Positions 54,557 through 63,599 of a stretch of 64,000 nt of DNA are shown one piece after another (positions within the stretch are counted from its first letter, which is position 1; each line of letters begins with the position of its first letter). Both the position numbers and the translations under genes were made by a program. This DNA comes from Amycolatopsis thermoflava N1165 (GTDB lineage: Bacteria > Actinomycetota > Actinomycetes > Mycobacteriales > Pseudonocardiaceae): positions 2,889,560-2,953,559 of the forward strand of contig NZ_KI421511.1 in assembly GCF_000473265.1 (NCBI RefSeq), in the 5' to 3' direction. A model generated the notes under the pieces. The model did no database searches and had not been told where the DNA came from. It saw only the letters and a list, made by a program, of their open reading frames with translations.

Positions 54557-57500
54557 ATGAAAAAGCGCGTGATGAAAGACCCTGCGCGAAGAAGACGACT
54601 TCCGGTCAGGATTCTCATCAGTGCGCTTTCCTCGGCTCTCGCTGTCGGTCTCCTGTCGCCCGTGGCGGATGCGAAGGAGCCGTTCAACCCGGCGGCGCCG
54701 CCGCCCGCCCCGGCGAATCCGCCGGCTCAGACCTTGCCGACCGAGCTTCAGCCGGTCACCCCTGTGGACGAGGGCGCACCTCCAGCACCGACACTGGATC
54801 CCCCGGACGCCCCGGTCACTGCTCCGACCGCGTCAGACGAGGCCGTCCGGACGGGAAACCCAGTGGAGGTCACCGAGTACACGACCGGGACCCGCCAGGT
54901 GCTGGCTAATCCCGATGGCACGTTCACCTCGACGACCAACCGCGTTCCCGTCCGGGCCAAGAAGAACGGCACCTGGGTCCCCATCGACACCACGTTGCAC
55001 CCCACCGCGCAGGGCACTCTCGCGCCGGCGGCGACAGCGGAGAACGTCGCGTTCTCGGGCGGCGGAGACGCCCCGCTGATCACCTTGACCGAGGGCGACG
55101 GGCGGCTGACGTTCTCCTGGCCGGAGAGCCTGCCGGTGCCGCACGTAGACGGCGCCACGGCGACGTACGCCGACGTGTTTCCCGGCGTGGATCTACGGCT
55201 GACCGCGGAAGCCAGCAGCTACTCGCAGGTGCTGGTGGTGCACGACGCAGAGGCCGCGGCCAACCCCGCCCTGACCGACCTGCACCTCACCGCCACCGCT
55301 ACCAACCTCACGCTGAGCGCCGACCGCAACGGCGCCCTCGTCGCCACCGACGCGGCCGGCGCCGTAGTTTTCCGCGGCGCGACACCGTTGATGTGGGACT
55401 CCACCCATGATCCGAGCGCGGGCCTGCCGCCCAGCGCCACCGATCCCGGCACCGGTCACATCACCCCGATTCCCGCCTCGGCCACTCCGGTGACGAGCGC
55501 CTCCGCTCGCGCCGCCACAGCGTCCTCGACGGTCGATGTCGTGATCAACCCTGAGACGGACGCGCTGACCGGTCCCGACGTCACCTACCCCGTCTACATC
55601 GATCCGTCGATGAGCCGAGGTGAGGAGTTCTGGGTCGAGGTCACGGCCAACGGGTGGTACTACATCAACCAGAACCAGCTCGCCCAGGTCGGGTACTGCG
55701 GCAGTTGGGCCGGATGCAACGGCCTGACCATCGCACGCTCCTACTTCCGCATGGGTACACAGGACATCGCAGGCCGTCCCAACGGCCGCGTTGCGACGGT
55801 GTTCAGCGCCCAGTTCTACGCGAACCAGGTGTGGGGCGCGCACAACTGCGTCGCCGAACCCGTTGACGTCAACCTTGCCGGTGTCATCGACGACAACACG
55901 CGGTGGCCCGGACCCGAAGGGCCCTTCATCAACCGGCAGTTCTCCGCCGCCGGAACCAACTGCGGCGGCCCGAACAACGTCATCTTCGACGTCACCTCAG
56001 CCGCACAAACCGCGGCCGACAACGCGTGGCCCAACCTCACGCTCCAGCTGCGCGCGCCGGACGAGGGCAACCAGTACCAGTGGAAGCAGTTCGCCAACAA
56101 CCCCACTCTGGTGGTCAACTACAGCTACCCGCCCAACCCGGCCACCGGTCTTGCCGTGTCCAACGCGGTCAACTGCAACGGGCGTGTCTACACCTCCGAC
56201 GCGCGACCGACCCTGACGGCGACCGCGACCGACAACAACAACCCGCCGCTCAACCCACAGCTCTGGTTCGACCTCTTCAACGGCGCGGGCACCTCCACGG
56301 TCGCCACCGGCGGCCCCATCACCATCGCCTCCGGAACCACCGGCCGGTGGACCGAACCGGTCTCATTGGCCAGCGGTGACTACAAGTTCCGGGTCAATGT
56401 CTCCACGAACGTCGGCAACACCAACCCCGCCAGTCACGAGATCTGGGCCGGCGCCTACAGCCCGTGGTACAGCTTCACCCGCCTCGCCCCACCGACACAG
56501 ACCCCGTACATCAACAGCTACGACTACCCCAGCAACTACTGGGGACAGCCGAGCAACAATCCCGAAACCGTGTACTTCTCCGCGAACGGGGCGTCCAACA
56601 TCGCCGGCTTCACCTGGACACTGTCCGGTGCCGGCACCGAGTCCGCACCGATCACCACCGACTGCAACTACACCAAGAACTTCGGCACCAACGGCGGTTA
56701 CATCGCCGCCGACTCCACCGGGTGGGCCGCACTCGTGCTACCGACCGGACTGAGCGTCGGCTACCACACCCTGTACGTGCGCAGCTTCGACCACGCACAC
56801 AACCTCTCGCCCGAGTCCCAGCCCTACACGTTCTACGTCGCGCCGCCGGTCGCCGGCGTGGGTGGCTGGTTCGAGGCCGAGAACCTGCCCGTCAGCCAGC
56901 CGGCCGGCCAGAACATCACGGTCGGCGCGCAAGGAAACTGCTGTGGCCTGTCTTGGTCGGGTGGCAAGCAGCTGTGGTTCCAGGGAAACGCAGCGGGACA
57001 GAGCTTCACGCTCACGCTGAACGCGCCCACCACCGCCAACTACGACCTGGCCGTCAACCTCACGAAGGCGCCCGACTACGGGAAGTTGACCTTCACCCTC
57101 GACGGGAAATCGCTGGGCCTGCCCAGCGCCACACCGGTCGACGCATATAGCTCAACGGTCGTCACGCGATACCAGAGCCTGGGCGGCGCCTACCTCACCG
57201 CAGGAACCCACACGCTGAAGATCACCGTGGCGGGCAGCAACCCGTCCTCCACCGGCAGCCGATACATGGCCGGGATCGACAACGTGTTCCTCAGGCCCAG
57301 CAACCAGATCGACGTGGAATCTCCGCAGCTCGCCCAAGCGGCCGCCGCCCCCGGCAGCACCATCACACCGGCTCCTGAGGCCAGCAACAACGGCTCGAGC
57401 TGGCGGGGCGGCGCGCAACTGCTCTACCCCGCGACGGCGGTGAACCAGGCTTTCACTCTCACCGTGACAGCCCCGGTCGAAGCCGACTACGCGCTCGGCG

Positions 57501-60301
57501 TCAACCTGACACAGCGTGCGAACTACGGCCAACTCTCGTTCGTGCTCGACGACTCCATCGTGCTCGGGGACACCAAGACGACCCCGGTCGACACCTACAG
57601 CGCCGCGAGCACCTGGACCTACCGGCCGCTCGGCGGTGTGCACCTCACCGCTGGAACACACGTCCTCACGGTCACGGTCGTGGGCAAGAATCCGAGCTCC
57701 AGCGGCTACCAGGCCGGCATCGACTACCTCACCCTCGCCGCCATCAACAACGTCACCGCCGCCAGCTTCTCCGCGGCGATGAACAACGACGGCATCGCGA
57801 TCGACAACACCACCCCCGCCAACCTCGACCTGTGGGGCGGCAACGCCCTCTCCAGCGCGGCAATGAACGCCGCCGGCCTCGCACCCGGAGCGAATGTGAC
57901 CGTCAACGGCGCAACCTTCACGATGCCGGCCTCCAACGGCGGCTACGACAACGTGATTGCCGCCGGGCAGACCATTCCCTTCCCCGCCGGGCAGCAGATC
58001 AAGGCCAACGCGGTCGGCCTGCTCGCGGCCAGCACCTGCGGGACCAGCCCGGCGGCCGGAGCGGTCATCACCTACACCGACGGCACAACCAGCAGGCCCA
58101 CGGTGCCGTCGGTGCCGGACTGGGTCTACGGCGACGGCAACTCGGCAACCACCGTGCTGTCCTACATCGACAACGAGAACGGCATTCCAATGAGCGGCCG
58201 GGCCGGCAAGCTCTACACGATCTTCCTGCCCGCCGATCCGACCAAGACCGTCCAGAAGGTAACTCTGCCCTACACCGGCACCGGGATGCTCACCGAGACC
58301 TGCAACACAGGTGACCCCATCACCGCCGCACTGCACGTCTTCGCCATGGCACCACGACCGGCGTCCGGCGGTCCGATCCCTGCGGGAGCATCCGGGTGGC
58401 TCGGGTCCTGGGCCGCGCCCGTCGACGCCGCGGTGGTTCCCCCCGGCGGCGCGGGGTTCGGCAACCAGACGATCCGCATGATCGTCCGCCCGAACGAGAC
58501 AGGCGCCAAAGCCCGGATCCGGCTGTCCAACACCGGGGCAGGCATGGCCTCACCGCCGCAGCTGACAACTGCGACCGTCACCATCGACGCCGCGACCATC
58601 GCCGCTCAGGCGGGAACCACTGGCAGCGGTGCGGGCACGCTCGCCGCACCGGTCTCGCTCACCTTCGCGGGCAACACGAGCGTCACCCTCCCGGCTGGCG
58701 GCGAAGTCCTCAGCGACCCTGTCGACTTCCCCGCCACAACCGGCGGAAGCGGCAATCTCGTCGTCAGCCTCCACCTTCCCAATCCGGTTCCCCAAGCACC
58801 GGTCCACACCGCGGCCAACGCCCCTACCTACCTCGCCAACGGCAACACCACCACCGACACGTCCGGCACCCCTTACACGACCACATTGACCAGCGACTTC
58901 TACCTGACCGGTCTCGAGGTCACGACCACCGACCCGACGGCCGGGACCGTCGCCATCCTCAGTGACCAGACCGCCGCCGTCGGCGCCCCCACCGCCGGCC
59001 GGACCGACCAGAGAACCTGGGTCGACTGCCTCCCGGGCATCCTCGGGGCGAGCCTGCCCGGCAGCGTCGTGAACATCAGCCGGGCCGGCATGCCCGCCCG
59101 CAACTGGTGGAAGCTCGCCGACGGCACCGGCACCACCGCCGGCGACTCCGCCGGACTGCACCCCGCCACACTGGGCGGCGGGGTCACCTGGAACCCGACC
59201 GGCGCCGGCAGTTCCGCCGGAAGCGCGCAGTTCGACGGCACGAGCGGCGCGATCACCACCTCCGCGGTGCTGAACACCGCGCGCAGCTTCACCGTCTCCG
59301 CCTGGGTCAAGCTCGACACCAACGCCACGACCCAGACCATCGTCAGCCAGGACGGCGGCCAGAACAGCGGCTTCTCCCTGCAGTACGACAAAGCCAACGA
59401 CCGGTGGGCCTTCACCCGGGTCATCGACAACACCGCCAACTCCGCCGTCGTCCGCGCCCTGTCCAAGGCCGCCCCGCAGACCGGGACCTGGACCAATGTG
59501 GTCGGCACCTTCGACGCCAGCACGCAGGCCATGACCCTCTACGTCAACGGCGCGTATCAGAGCAGTGTCGCCACCACCACGTCGCCGAACCTCAGCGGCA
59601 CGTTCGCCATCGGCCGTGGCAAGGCGGCCGGAGCCGCCGCCAACTACCTCGACGGCGCGATCTCCGACGTCCGCGTCTACCAGAACGCGTTCAACGGTCT
59701 CGACGTCACCGCTCTCTGGGACGGCCCAGCGGCACAACAACCGAACCCGACCCCCGGCGCACCCAGCGCCTTCACCGTCGGCAACACCAGCGGCAACGGC
59801 GGCCAGCTCGTGCCCGGCAGCTCGAACACCGCCCTCAACCAGGCACTACTCGCCCAACCCAACCTCCGGACCGTCATCATGTCCCTCGGTGCCAACGACA
59901 TCCTCAACAACGAGCCTCTCACCGAAATCGAAGCGAACCTGCTCAGCCTGTTCAACAGCAACCCCAGCAACGGCTACTCACTCAAGCGCAGCTTCCGGCC
60001 TGACGGCACGCCCCTGCACGCCATCATCACCACCATCCCGCCACTCGGACTGACCACCGCCGACCCGCGGGAAGCCCTGCGCGTCGCTCTCAACAACGAC
60101 ATCCGGGCCAACTTCACCCGCTTCGGCGCCGACGAGTACGTCGACCTCGATCAGGCCGTTGCTGACACCGCCGGCAACCACCCCAACCAGATCAACCCCG
60201 CCTACCTGACCAACAACCAGCCCAACGCGGCGTACTACCAGGCGCTGGCCCAAGCCATCGCCGACGCCGTCGACAACTTCCCACCGAGCGCCACCCTCTG
60301 A
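54557..60301 (+). CDS. Large exported multidomain protein: CBM-like repeats, LamG within an SGNH-like domain
   Basis: A 1,914-residue protein from ATG 54557 (MKKRVMKDPARRRRLPVRILISALSSALAVGLLSPVADAKE, a signal peptide) followed by a Pro-rich linker. Residues ~100-540 resemble the N-terminal DNRLRE-type region of actinobacterial RHS-associated proteins. Two related carbohydrate-binding-like units lie at ~768-913 and ~918-1066 (WFEAENLPV..., AGTHTLKITVAGSNPSS / AGTHVLTVTVVGKNPSS). An SGNH-hydrolase-like region starts at ~1280 (GWLGSWAAPVDAA). A LamG domain (~1515-1720) is inserted in it. The GDS block reads SDQ (1469-1471), GAND is kept (1778-1781), and the DxxH block reads TNNQ (1885-1888). 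So it is probably a binding, not hydrolytic, protein. It faces the RHS gene. Confidence 0.82.
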   Translation: MKKRVMKDPARRRRLPVRILISALSSALAVGLLSPVADAKEPFNPAAPPPAPANPPAQTLPTELQPVTPVDEGAPPAPTLDPPDAPVTAPTASDEAVRTGNPVEVTEYTTGTRQVLANPDGTFTSTTNRVPVRAKKNGTWVPIDTTLHPTAQGTLAPAATAENVAFSGGGDAPLITLTEGDGRLTFSWPESLPVPHVDGATATYADVFPGVDLRLTAEASSYSQVLVVHDAEAAANPALTDLHLTATATNLTLSADRNGALVATDAAGAVVFRGATPLMWDSTHDPSAGLPPSATDPGTGHITPIPASATPVTSASARAATASSTVDVVINPETDALTGPDVTYPVYIDPSMSRGEEFWVEVTANGWYYINQNQLAQVGYCGSWAGCNGLTIARSYFRMGTQDIAGRPNGRVATVFSAQFYANQVWGAHNCVAEPVDVNLAGVIDDNTRWPGPEGPFINRQFSAAGTNCGGPNNVIFDVTSAAQTAADNAWPNLTLQLRAPDEGNQYQWKQFANNPTLVVNYSYPPNPATGLAVSNAVNCNGRVYTSDARPTLTATATDNNNPPLNPQLWFDLFNGAGTSTVATGGPITIASGTTGRWTEPVSLASGDYKFRVNVSTNVGNTNPASHEIWAGAYSPWYSFTRLAPPTQTPYINSYDYPSNYWGQPSNNPETVYFSANGASNIAGFTWTLSGAGTESAPITTDCNYTKNFGTNGGYIAADSTGWAALVLPTGLSVGYHTLYVRSFDHAHNLSPESQPYTFYVAPPVAGVGGWFEAENLPVSQPAGQNITVGAQGNCCGLSWSGGKQLWFQGNAAGQSFTLTLNAPTTANYDLAVNLTKAPDYGKLTFTLDGKSLGLPSATPVDAYSSTVVTRYQSLGGAYLTAGTHTLKITVAGSNPSSTGSRYMAGIDNVFLRPSNQIDVESPQLAQAAAAPGSTITPAPEASNNGSSWRGGAQLLYPATAVNQAFTLTVTAPVEADYALGVNLTQRANYGQLSFVLDDSIVLGDTKTTPVDTYSAASTWTYRPLGGVHLTAGTHVLTVTVVGKNPSSSGYQAGIDYLTLAAINNVTAASFSAAMNNDGIAIDNTTPANLDLWGGNALSSAAMNAAGLAPGANVTVNGATFTMPASNGGYDNVIAAGQTIPFPAGQQIKANAVGLLAASTCGTSPAAGAVITYTDGTTSRPTVPSVPDWVYGDGNSATTVLSYIDNENGIPMSGRAGKLYTIFLPADPTKTVQKVTLPYTGTGMLTETCNTGDPITAALHVFAMAPRPASGGPIPAGASGWLGSWAAPVDAAVVPPGGAGFGNQTIRMIVRPNETGAKARIRLSNTGAGMASPPQLTTATVTIDAATIAAQAGTTGSGAGTLAAPVSLTFAGNTSVTLPAGGEVLSDPVDFPATTGGSGNLVVSLHLPNPVPQAPVHTAANAPTYLANGNTTTDTSGTPYTTTLTSDFYLTGLEVTTTDPTAGTVAILSDQTAAVGAPTAGRTDQRTWVDCLPGILGASLPGSVVNISRAGMPARNWWKLADGTGTTAGDSAGLHPATLGGGVTWNPTGAGSSAGSAQFDGTSGAITTSAVLNTARSFTVSAWVKLDTNATTQTIVSQDGGQNSGFSLQYDKANDRWAFTRVIDNTANSAVVRALSKAAPQTGTWTNVVGTFDASTQAMTLYVNGAYQSSVATTTSPNLSGTFAIGRGKAAGAAANYLDGAISDVRVYQNAFNGLDVTALWDGPAAQQPNPTPGAPSAFTVGNTSGNGGQLVPGSSNTALNQALLAQPNLRTVIMSLGANDILNNEPLTEIEANLLSLFNSNPSNGYSLKRSFRPDGTPLHAIITTIPPLGLTTADPREALRVALNNDIRANFTRFGADEYVDLDQAVADTAGNHPNQINPAYLTNNQPNAAYYQALAQAIADAVDNFPPSATL

Positions 60302-60356
60302 CCAGTACGCTGCCCATTCACCGGGATGGGCACGGAAACCACACCCCCGGAGCAGC

Positions 60357-60825
60357 ATGAAGAGCCGAGTTCGCCGAGCCGCTGTCGCCGTCATCGGAGT
60401 TTTCGCCCTCACCGGCTGCTCCGGGGCGACCGGCACACCTCCCCCCCGAGCAACACGCAGCGTTCGCTCCACGCTTCGACGGTCTCTACGCCGGCCGGAT
60501 CTCCGCCGACCCCAACCGCGTCGAACTGATCCGCTACTTCCCCAACGGGGACGCCTACGAAGCCAACATCCACAACGTCAGCGACCCCGACGAAACACTC
60601 GAGTCGATGATCACCACCTACCGCGAACTCCTCCGCCCCGGCGGCGGCAAAGACCTCGGCCCGTGGAAGTACAACGCAGACGGCAGCTTCACCGCGACCA
60701 GCTACCTCGCCCCCGTCACCGCCACCATCTCCAACTTCACCCCCGACGCGTTCGACGTCCACCTCGACAGCCGCGTGCCCCGCTACGTCGCCACCGTCCA
60801 CCTCACCTTCTCCCCTGACCGGTGA
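60357..60825 (+). pseudogene. Small lipoprotein, frameshifted at a C7 tract
   Basis: ATG 60357 opens MKSRVRRAAVAVIGVFALTGCSGATGTPP, a lipoprotein signal with lipobox LTGC. At the seven-C run (60441-60447) the frame must change: the other frame continues EQHAAFAPRFDGLYAGRISADPNRVELIRYFPNGDAYEANIHNVSDPDETLESMITTYRELLRPGGG...YVATVHLTFSPDR to the stop at 60825. Six C's would give one intact ~155-residue lipoprotein. It may be a sequencing indel, a phase-variable tract or a true mutation. It lies 55 bases after the SGNH/LamG gene, so it is possibly co-transcribed. Function unknown. Confidence 0.7.
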
Positions 60826-60857
60826 AGCGCGAGAAGCACGAGGCCCGCCCGGGATCC

Positions 60858-60878
60858 TGTCCATGAACTTGTCCATGA
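60858..60878 (+). repeat. Integrase arm-type repeat pair, right
   Basis: TGTCCATGA at 60858 and 60870, 12 bases apart, about 100 bases inside attR. It mirrors the pair inside attL. Confidence 0.6.
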
Positions 60879-60970
60879 ACGATCGTCACCTCATGCCAGC
60901 GCTGCCCAGCTTCACGGACCTCAGCCTTCCGCTGCCTGCAGGCTCTCCTCCTGCCGGGTGATTTCGGACT

Positions 60971-61021
60971 CTCATAATCCCTTGGCCGCGGGTTCGAGCC
61001 CCGCCCGGCCCACCGGTTCTG
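60971..61021 (+). repeat. attR core (51 bp)
   Basis: An exact copy of 41628-41678, containing the tRNA-Met sequence from the anticodon loop to the 3' end without the 5' half. It marks the right border of the element. Confidence 0.92.
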
Positions 61022-61684
61022 GCCAGCGGAAACAACTTCAGTCGGATCAACGATGTTGATCATTGGCTGCGGCGGCCTTCGATGCGAGTCACCTAGGGTG
61101 ATGGCTCGAACGGGCCTTGAAGCCCGCCGGCGTGACCACATCGAGCAGCACGGCGCCTGCCGCCGAGCGGCAACGAGCCCGCAGAACCGTAGCTTGCCCT
61201 CGACGACCCCACGTCGCCTGATGGCGCGGTCACGGTCTCGCGCAGGTGGGGGAACCCGAAGCAATCCAGGTGCTCACCTCGGCGCTCGGCAGACTGGACC
61301 CAACGTTCACCCGAGCCCAGATCTGCCTGCGCGTCGACCTCGGCTTCGCTCTGCTGAAGCACGATGAACGCGAAGAGGCCGCCAAGCACCCCGGAAAGGC
61401 CGCTTCCATGGCGGCGAGCATCGGCTCACAACGCCAAAGCAGGATCCGGAAGACTCAGCTGGCCCCTTGCCCCCCAACTGGTCGACAAAACGAGCCGACC
61501 TGGGATCGCACTCGAGCGGGGCCGCGACCACGACAGCCTGGTTTCTGCGGCGATGTCCGGCGGCGCCGGATGGACGTACGGGAATGCCTGCGTTCAGCGA
61601 GCTTTGACGGCAGGTCTCCACATGTGCCAGGCGCGTACCGTCTGCACAATCTCCAGAGCACAGGCACCCCTCCCCAACCCCTGG
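61022..61684. other. Gene-poor region right of the element
   Basis: No intact gene is supported. A short stretch at 61246-61450 reads GEPEAIQVLTSALGRLDPTFTRAQICLRVDLGFALLKHDEREEAAKH...MAASIGSQRQSRIRK on the plus strand. This resembles the C-terminal TPR part of an XRE-type regulator, without its HTH, so it is a likely remnant. The rest shows nothing recognisable. Confidence 0.5.
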
Positions 61685-62668
61685 TCAGTTGTTCACGTCG
61701 ACGACGATCCGGCCTCTGATCCGGCCGTCAAGCAGCTTCGACGCTGCCGGGATCGCCTCGCTCAACCCGATCTCCTGGCTGATGTCCTCCAAGTGCGCCA
61801 GGTGAAGCTCGCGGCTCAGCCTCTCCCACGCGGTCTTGCGGCGGGTGTAGGGCTGAGTGACGCTGTTGACGCCCAGCAGGCGCACTCCCCGCAGAATGAA
61901 AGGCGCGACCGACGCGGGGAAATCCAAACCCTGCGCCATTCCGCAAGCCGCAACGAGGCCCTCCGAGCGGGTCGCGGCACACACGTTGGCGAGGGTATGG
62001 CTGCCTACCGAATCGATCGCCGCGGCCCATCGCTCCTTGGTGAGCGGACGTCCGGGCTCGGACAGCTCGGCCCGGTCGATGACCGCGCCGGCTCCCAACC
62101 GCTGCAGGTAACCCGCCTCGGATGGCCGTCCGGTCGCGGCGACCACCGAATAGCCGCGTCGAGCCAGCAACGAGACCGCGAAGCTACCGACTCCACCGCT
62201 GGCGCCGGTGACGAGAACCTCGCCGTCTTCCGGTGTGAGGCCATTGCTCTCCAGAGCCATGAGGCACAACATCGCCGTGTATCCTGCGGTCCCGACGGCC
62301 ATGGCTTGCCTTTCGTCGAGTCCAGCAGGCAGCGGGATGAGCCACTCTCCGCGCACCCGGGCCCGCTGAGCGAGCCCACCCCAGTGCGTCTCTCCGATGC
62401 CCCAGCCGTTCAGCAGGACGTGGTCACCTGGCGCATAGCCCGGGTCGCCGCTGGACTCGACGACGCCGGCCAGATCGATGCCAGGCACCATCGGAAAGCT
62501 GCGGACGACGGGCCCCTTACCGGTGATGGCAAGTGCGTCCTTGTAGTTGAGGCTGCTGTAGACGATCCGCACGGTCACATCGCCGTCGGGCAACTCCTCT
62601 TCCCCGAGGTTCCGCACCTCGGCCTGGTAGTCGGTATTGCTTCGGTCGATGAGGATCGCTTTGAGCAT
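61685..62668 (-). CDS. AcuI-like zinc-free quinone/acryloyl-CoA oxidoreductase
   Basis: A 327-residue medium-chain dehydrogenase of the YhdH/AcuI group: MLKAILIDRSNTDYQAEVRNLGEEELPDGDVTVRIVYSSLNYKDALAITGKGPVVRSFPMVPGIDLAGVVESS is the family N-terminus. LVTGASGGVGSFAVSLLARRGYSVVAATGR is the NADPH motif. The catalytic zinc cysteines of alcohol dehydrogenases are absent, as expected. ATG 62668 follows GGAGGAG. Family members reduce acryloyl-CoA or similar enones. It is apparently co-directional with the SDR and flavin reductase. Confidence 0.9.
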   Translation of the reverse strand: MLKAILIDRSNTDYQAEVRNLGEEELPDGDVTVRIVYSSLNYKDALAITGKGPVVRSFPMVPGIDLAGVVESSGDPGYAPGDHVLLNGWGIGETHWGGLAQRARVRGEWLIPLPAGLDERQAMAVGTAGYTAMLCLMALESNGLTPEDGEVLVTGASGGVGSFAVSLLARRGYSVVAATGRPSEAGYLQRLGAGAVIDRAELSEPGRPLTKERWAAAIDSVGSHTLANVCAATRSEGLVAACGMAQGLDFPASVAPFILRGVRLLGVNSVTQPYTRRKTAWERLSRELHLAHLEDISQEIGLSEAIPAASKLLDGRIRGRIVVDVNN

Positions 62669-62702
62669 GATGCTCCTCCGGTGACGATCGCTTCCAGATC
62701 GA

Positions 62703-63536
62703 TCAGAGCAGGCTGCTCCCCGCGTCGATGGCGAGCGCCGCGCCAGTGATGTACCGGGCCTCGTCACTTGCCAGGAAGAGGAGTGCGTTGGAAATGTCGA
62801 CCGGCTCCACCCACGGGACAGGCAACATCTGCAGCCTGCTCGACGCCGCCGCGAACTCCGCCTTCGTGGCGCCCTGCTTACCCGCGAACAGGTCGTAGAT
62901 GGGCTGGTTATGGATCATGTCGGTGTTGACTTGCGTGGGATGCAGGCTGTTGACCCTGATACTGTCGGCTGCCAGTTCCATCGCGAGTGTGCGGGTCAAC
63001 CCGACAACCCCGTGTTTGGCCGACACGTAGTGCGCCATGTTGGCGTATCCACGGAGGCCTGCGACCGAACTGGTAAGGATGATCGAGCCCCCACGACCAG
63101 CGTTCTTGAGGCTGGGGATCGCTGCCTTGACGGTGTGCCACACGCCGGTGAGGTTGATGTCGATCATCGTGCGCCACTCGTCTTCGGGGAGCGACTCCGT
63201 GGTGGTCGGGGTGCCCACGACCCCAGCGTTCGCGCTGACGATGTCCAACCGCCCGAGAATACTGACGCCTTCCTCCACCGCGGCCTTCACGGCGTCGAAA
63301 TCGCGCACATCCGCCTGCTTCGCGACGATACGCCGGCCCAGACCTTTCACCTGCCGCTCCGTCTCGGCAAGGTCCTCTTCGGTCGCCGCGGCGCTCACCT
63401 CGTACGGCACTCGCCGGCAGACGTCGATCGCGATGATGTCGGCGCCCTCCTGCGCCAATCGCAGCGCGTGTGACCGGCCCTGCCCGCGCGCAGCACCGGT
63501 GATGAAGGCGACTTTGCCTTCAACCCTTCCAGCCAT
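62703..63536 (-). CDS. Mycofactocin-type SDR family oxidoreductase
   Basis: A 277-residue SDR with the features of the mycofactocin-coupled family: GAARGQGRSHALRLAQEGADIIAIDVCRRVPY followed by the insert SAAATEEDLAETERQVKGLGRRIVAKQADVRD, and catalytic SSVAGLRGYANMAHYVSAKHGVVGL (Ser, Tyr, Lys). Family members keep NAD(H) tightly bound and hand electrons to mycofactocin. ATG 63534-63536 follows AGGAGG. Its context with an enone reductase and a flavin reductase suggests a catabolic operon. Confidence 0.9.
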   Translation of the reverse strand: MAGRVEGKVAFITGAARGQGRSHALRLAQEGADIIAIDVCRRVPYEVSAAATEEDLAETERQVKGLGRRIVAKQADVRDFDAVKAAVEEGVSILGRLDIVSANAGVVGTPTTTESLPEDEWRTMIDINLTGVWHTVKAAIPSLKNAGRGGSIILTSSVAGLRGYANMAHYVSAKHGVVGLTRTLAMELAADSIRVNSLHPTQVNTDMIHNQPIYDLFAGKQGATKAEFAAASSRLQMLPVPWVEPVDISNALLFLASDEARYITGAALAIDAGSSLL

Positions 63537-63599
63537 GATGTCCTCCTACAGTCACATCGCTATTGGTGAACTCGACTTCGATTGCTTTCGTGGCAGCAG

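Larger units (their letters stand above)
41628..61021. mobile_element. 19.4-kb integrated element at tRNA-Met
   Basis: The element lies between 51-bp direct repeats that include the 3' half of tRNA-Met. It holds a truncated tyrosine integrase next to attL, an XRE/HTH/WhiB regulatory block typical of actinobacterial integrative elements, an immunity gene of the Imm26 type, and an RHS toxin locus. No replication initiator, FtsK/TraB-type translocase, relaxase or phage structural gene was seen, so it is probably a decayed element fixed in place. Lower-GC islands within it (46.7-47.8 kb) contrast with the host sequence. Confidence 0.88.

Noticed and set aside
58550..59740. Gly/Val/Arg-rich minus-strand frame opposite the SGNH/LamG gene
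   Set aside because: Antisense shadow; the plus strand shows signal peptide and domain structure across the whole length.
41628..61021. Prophage
   Set aside because: No capsid, terminase, portal or tail genes; the gene set fits an integrative element with toxin cargo.
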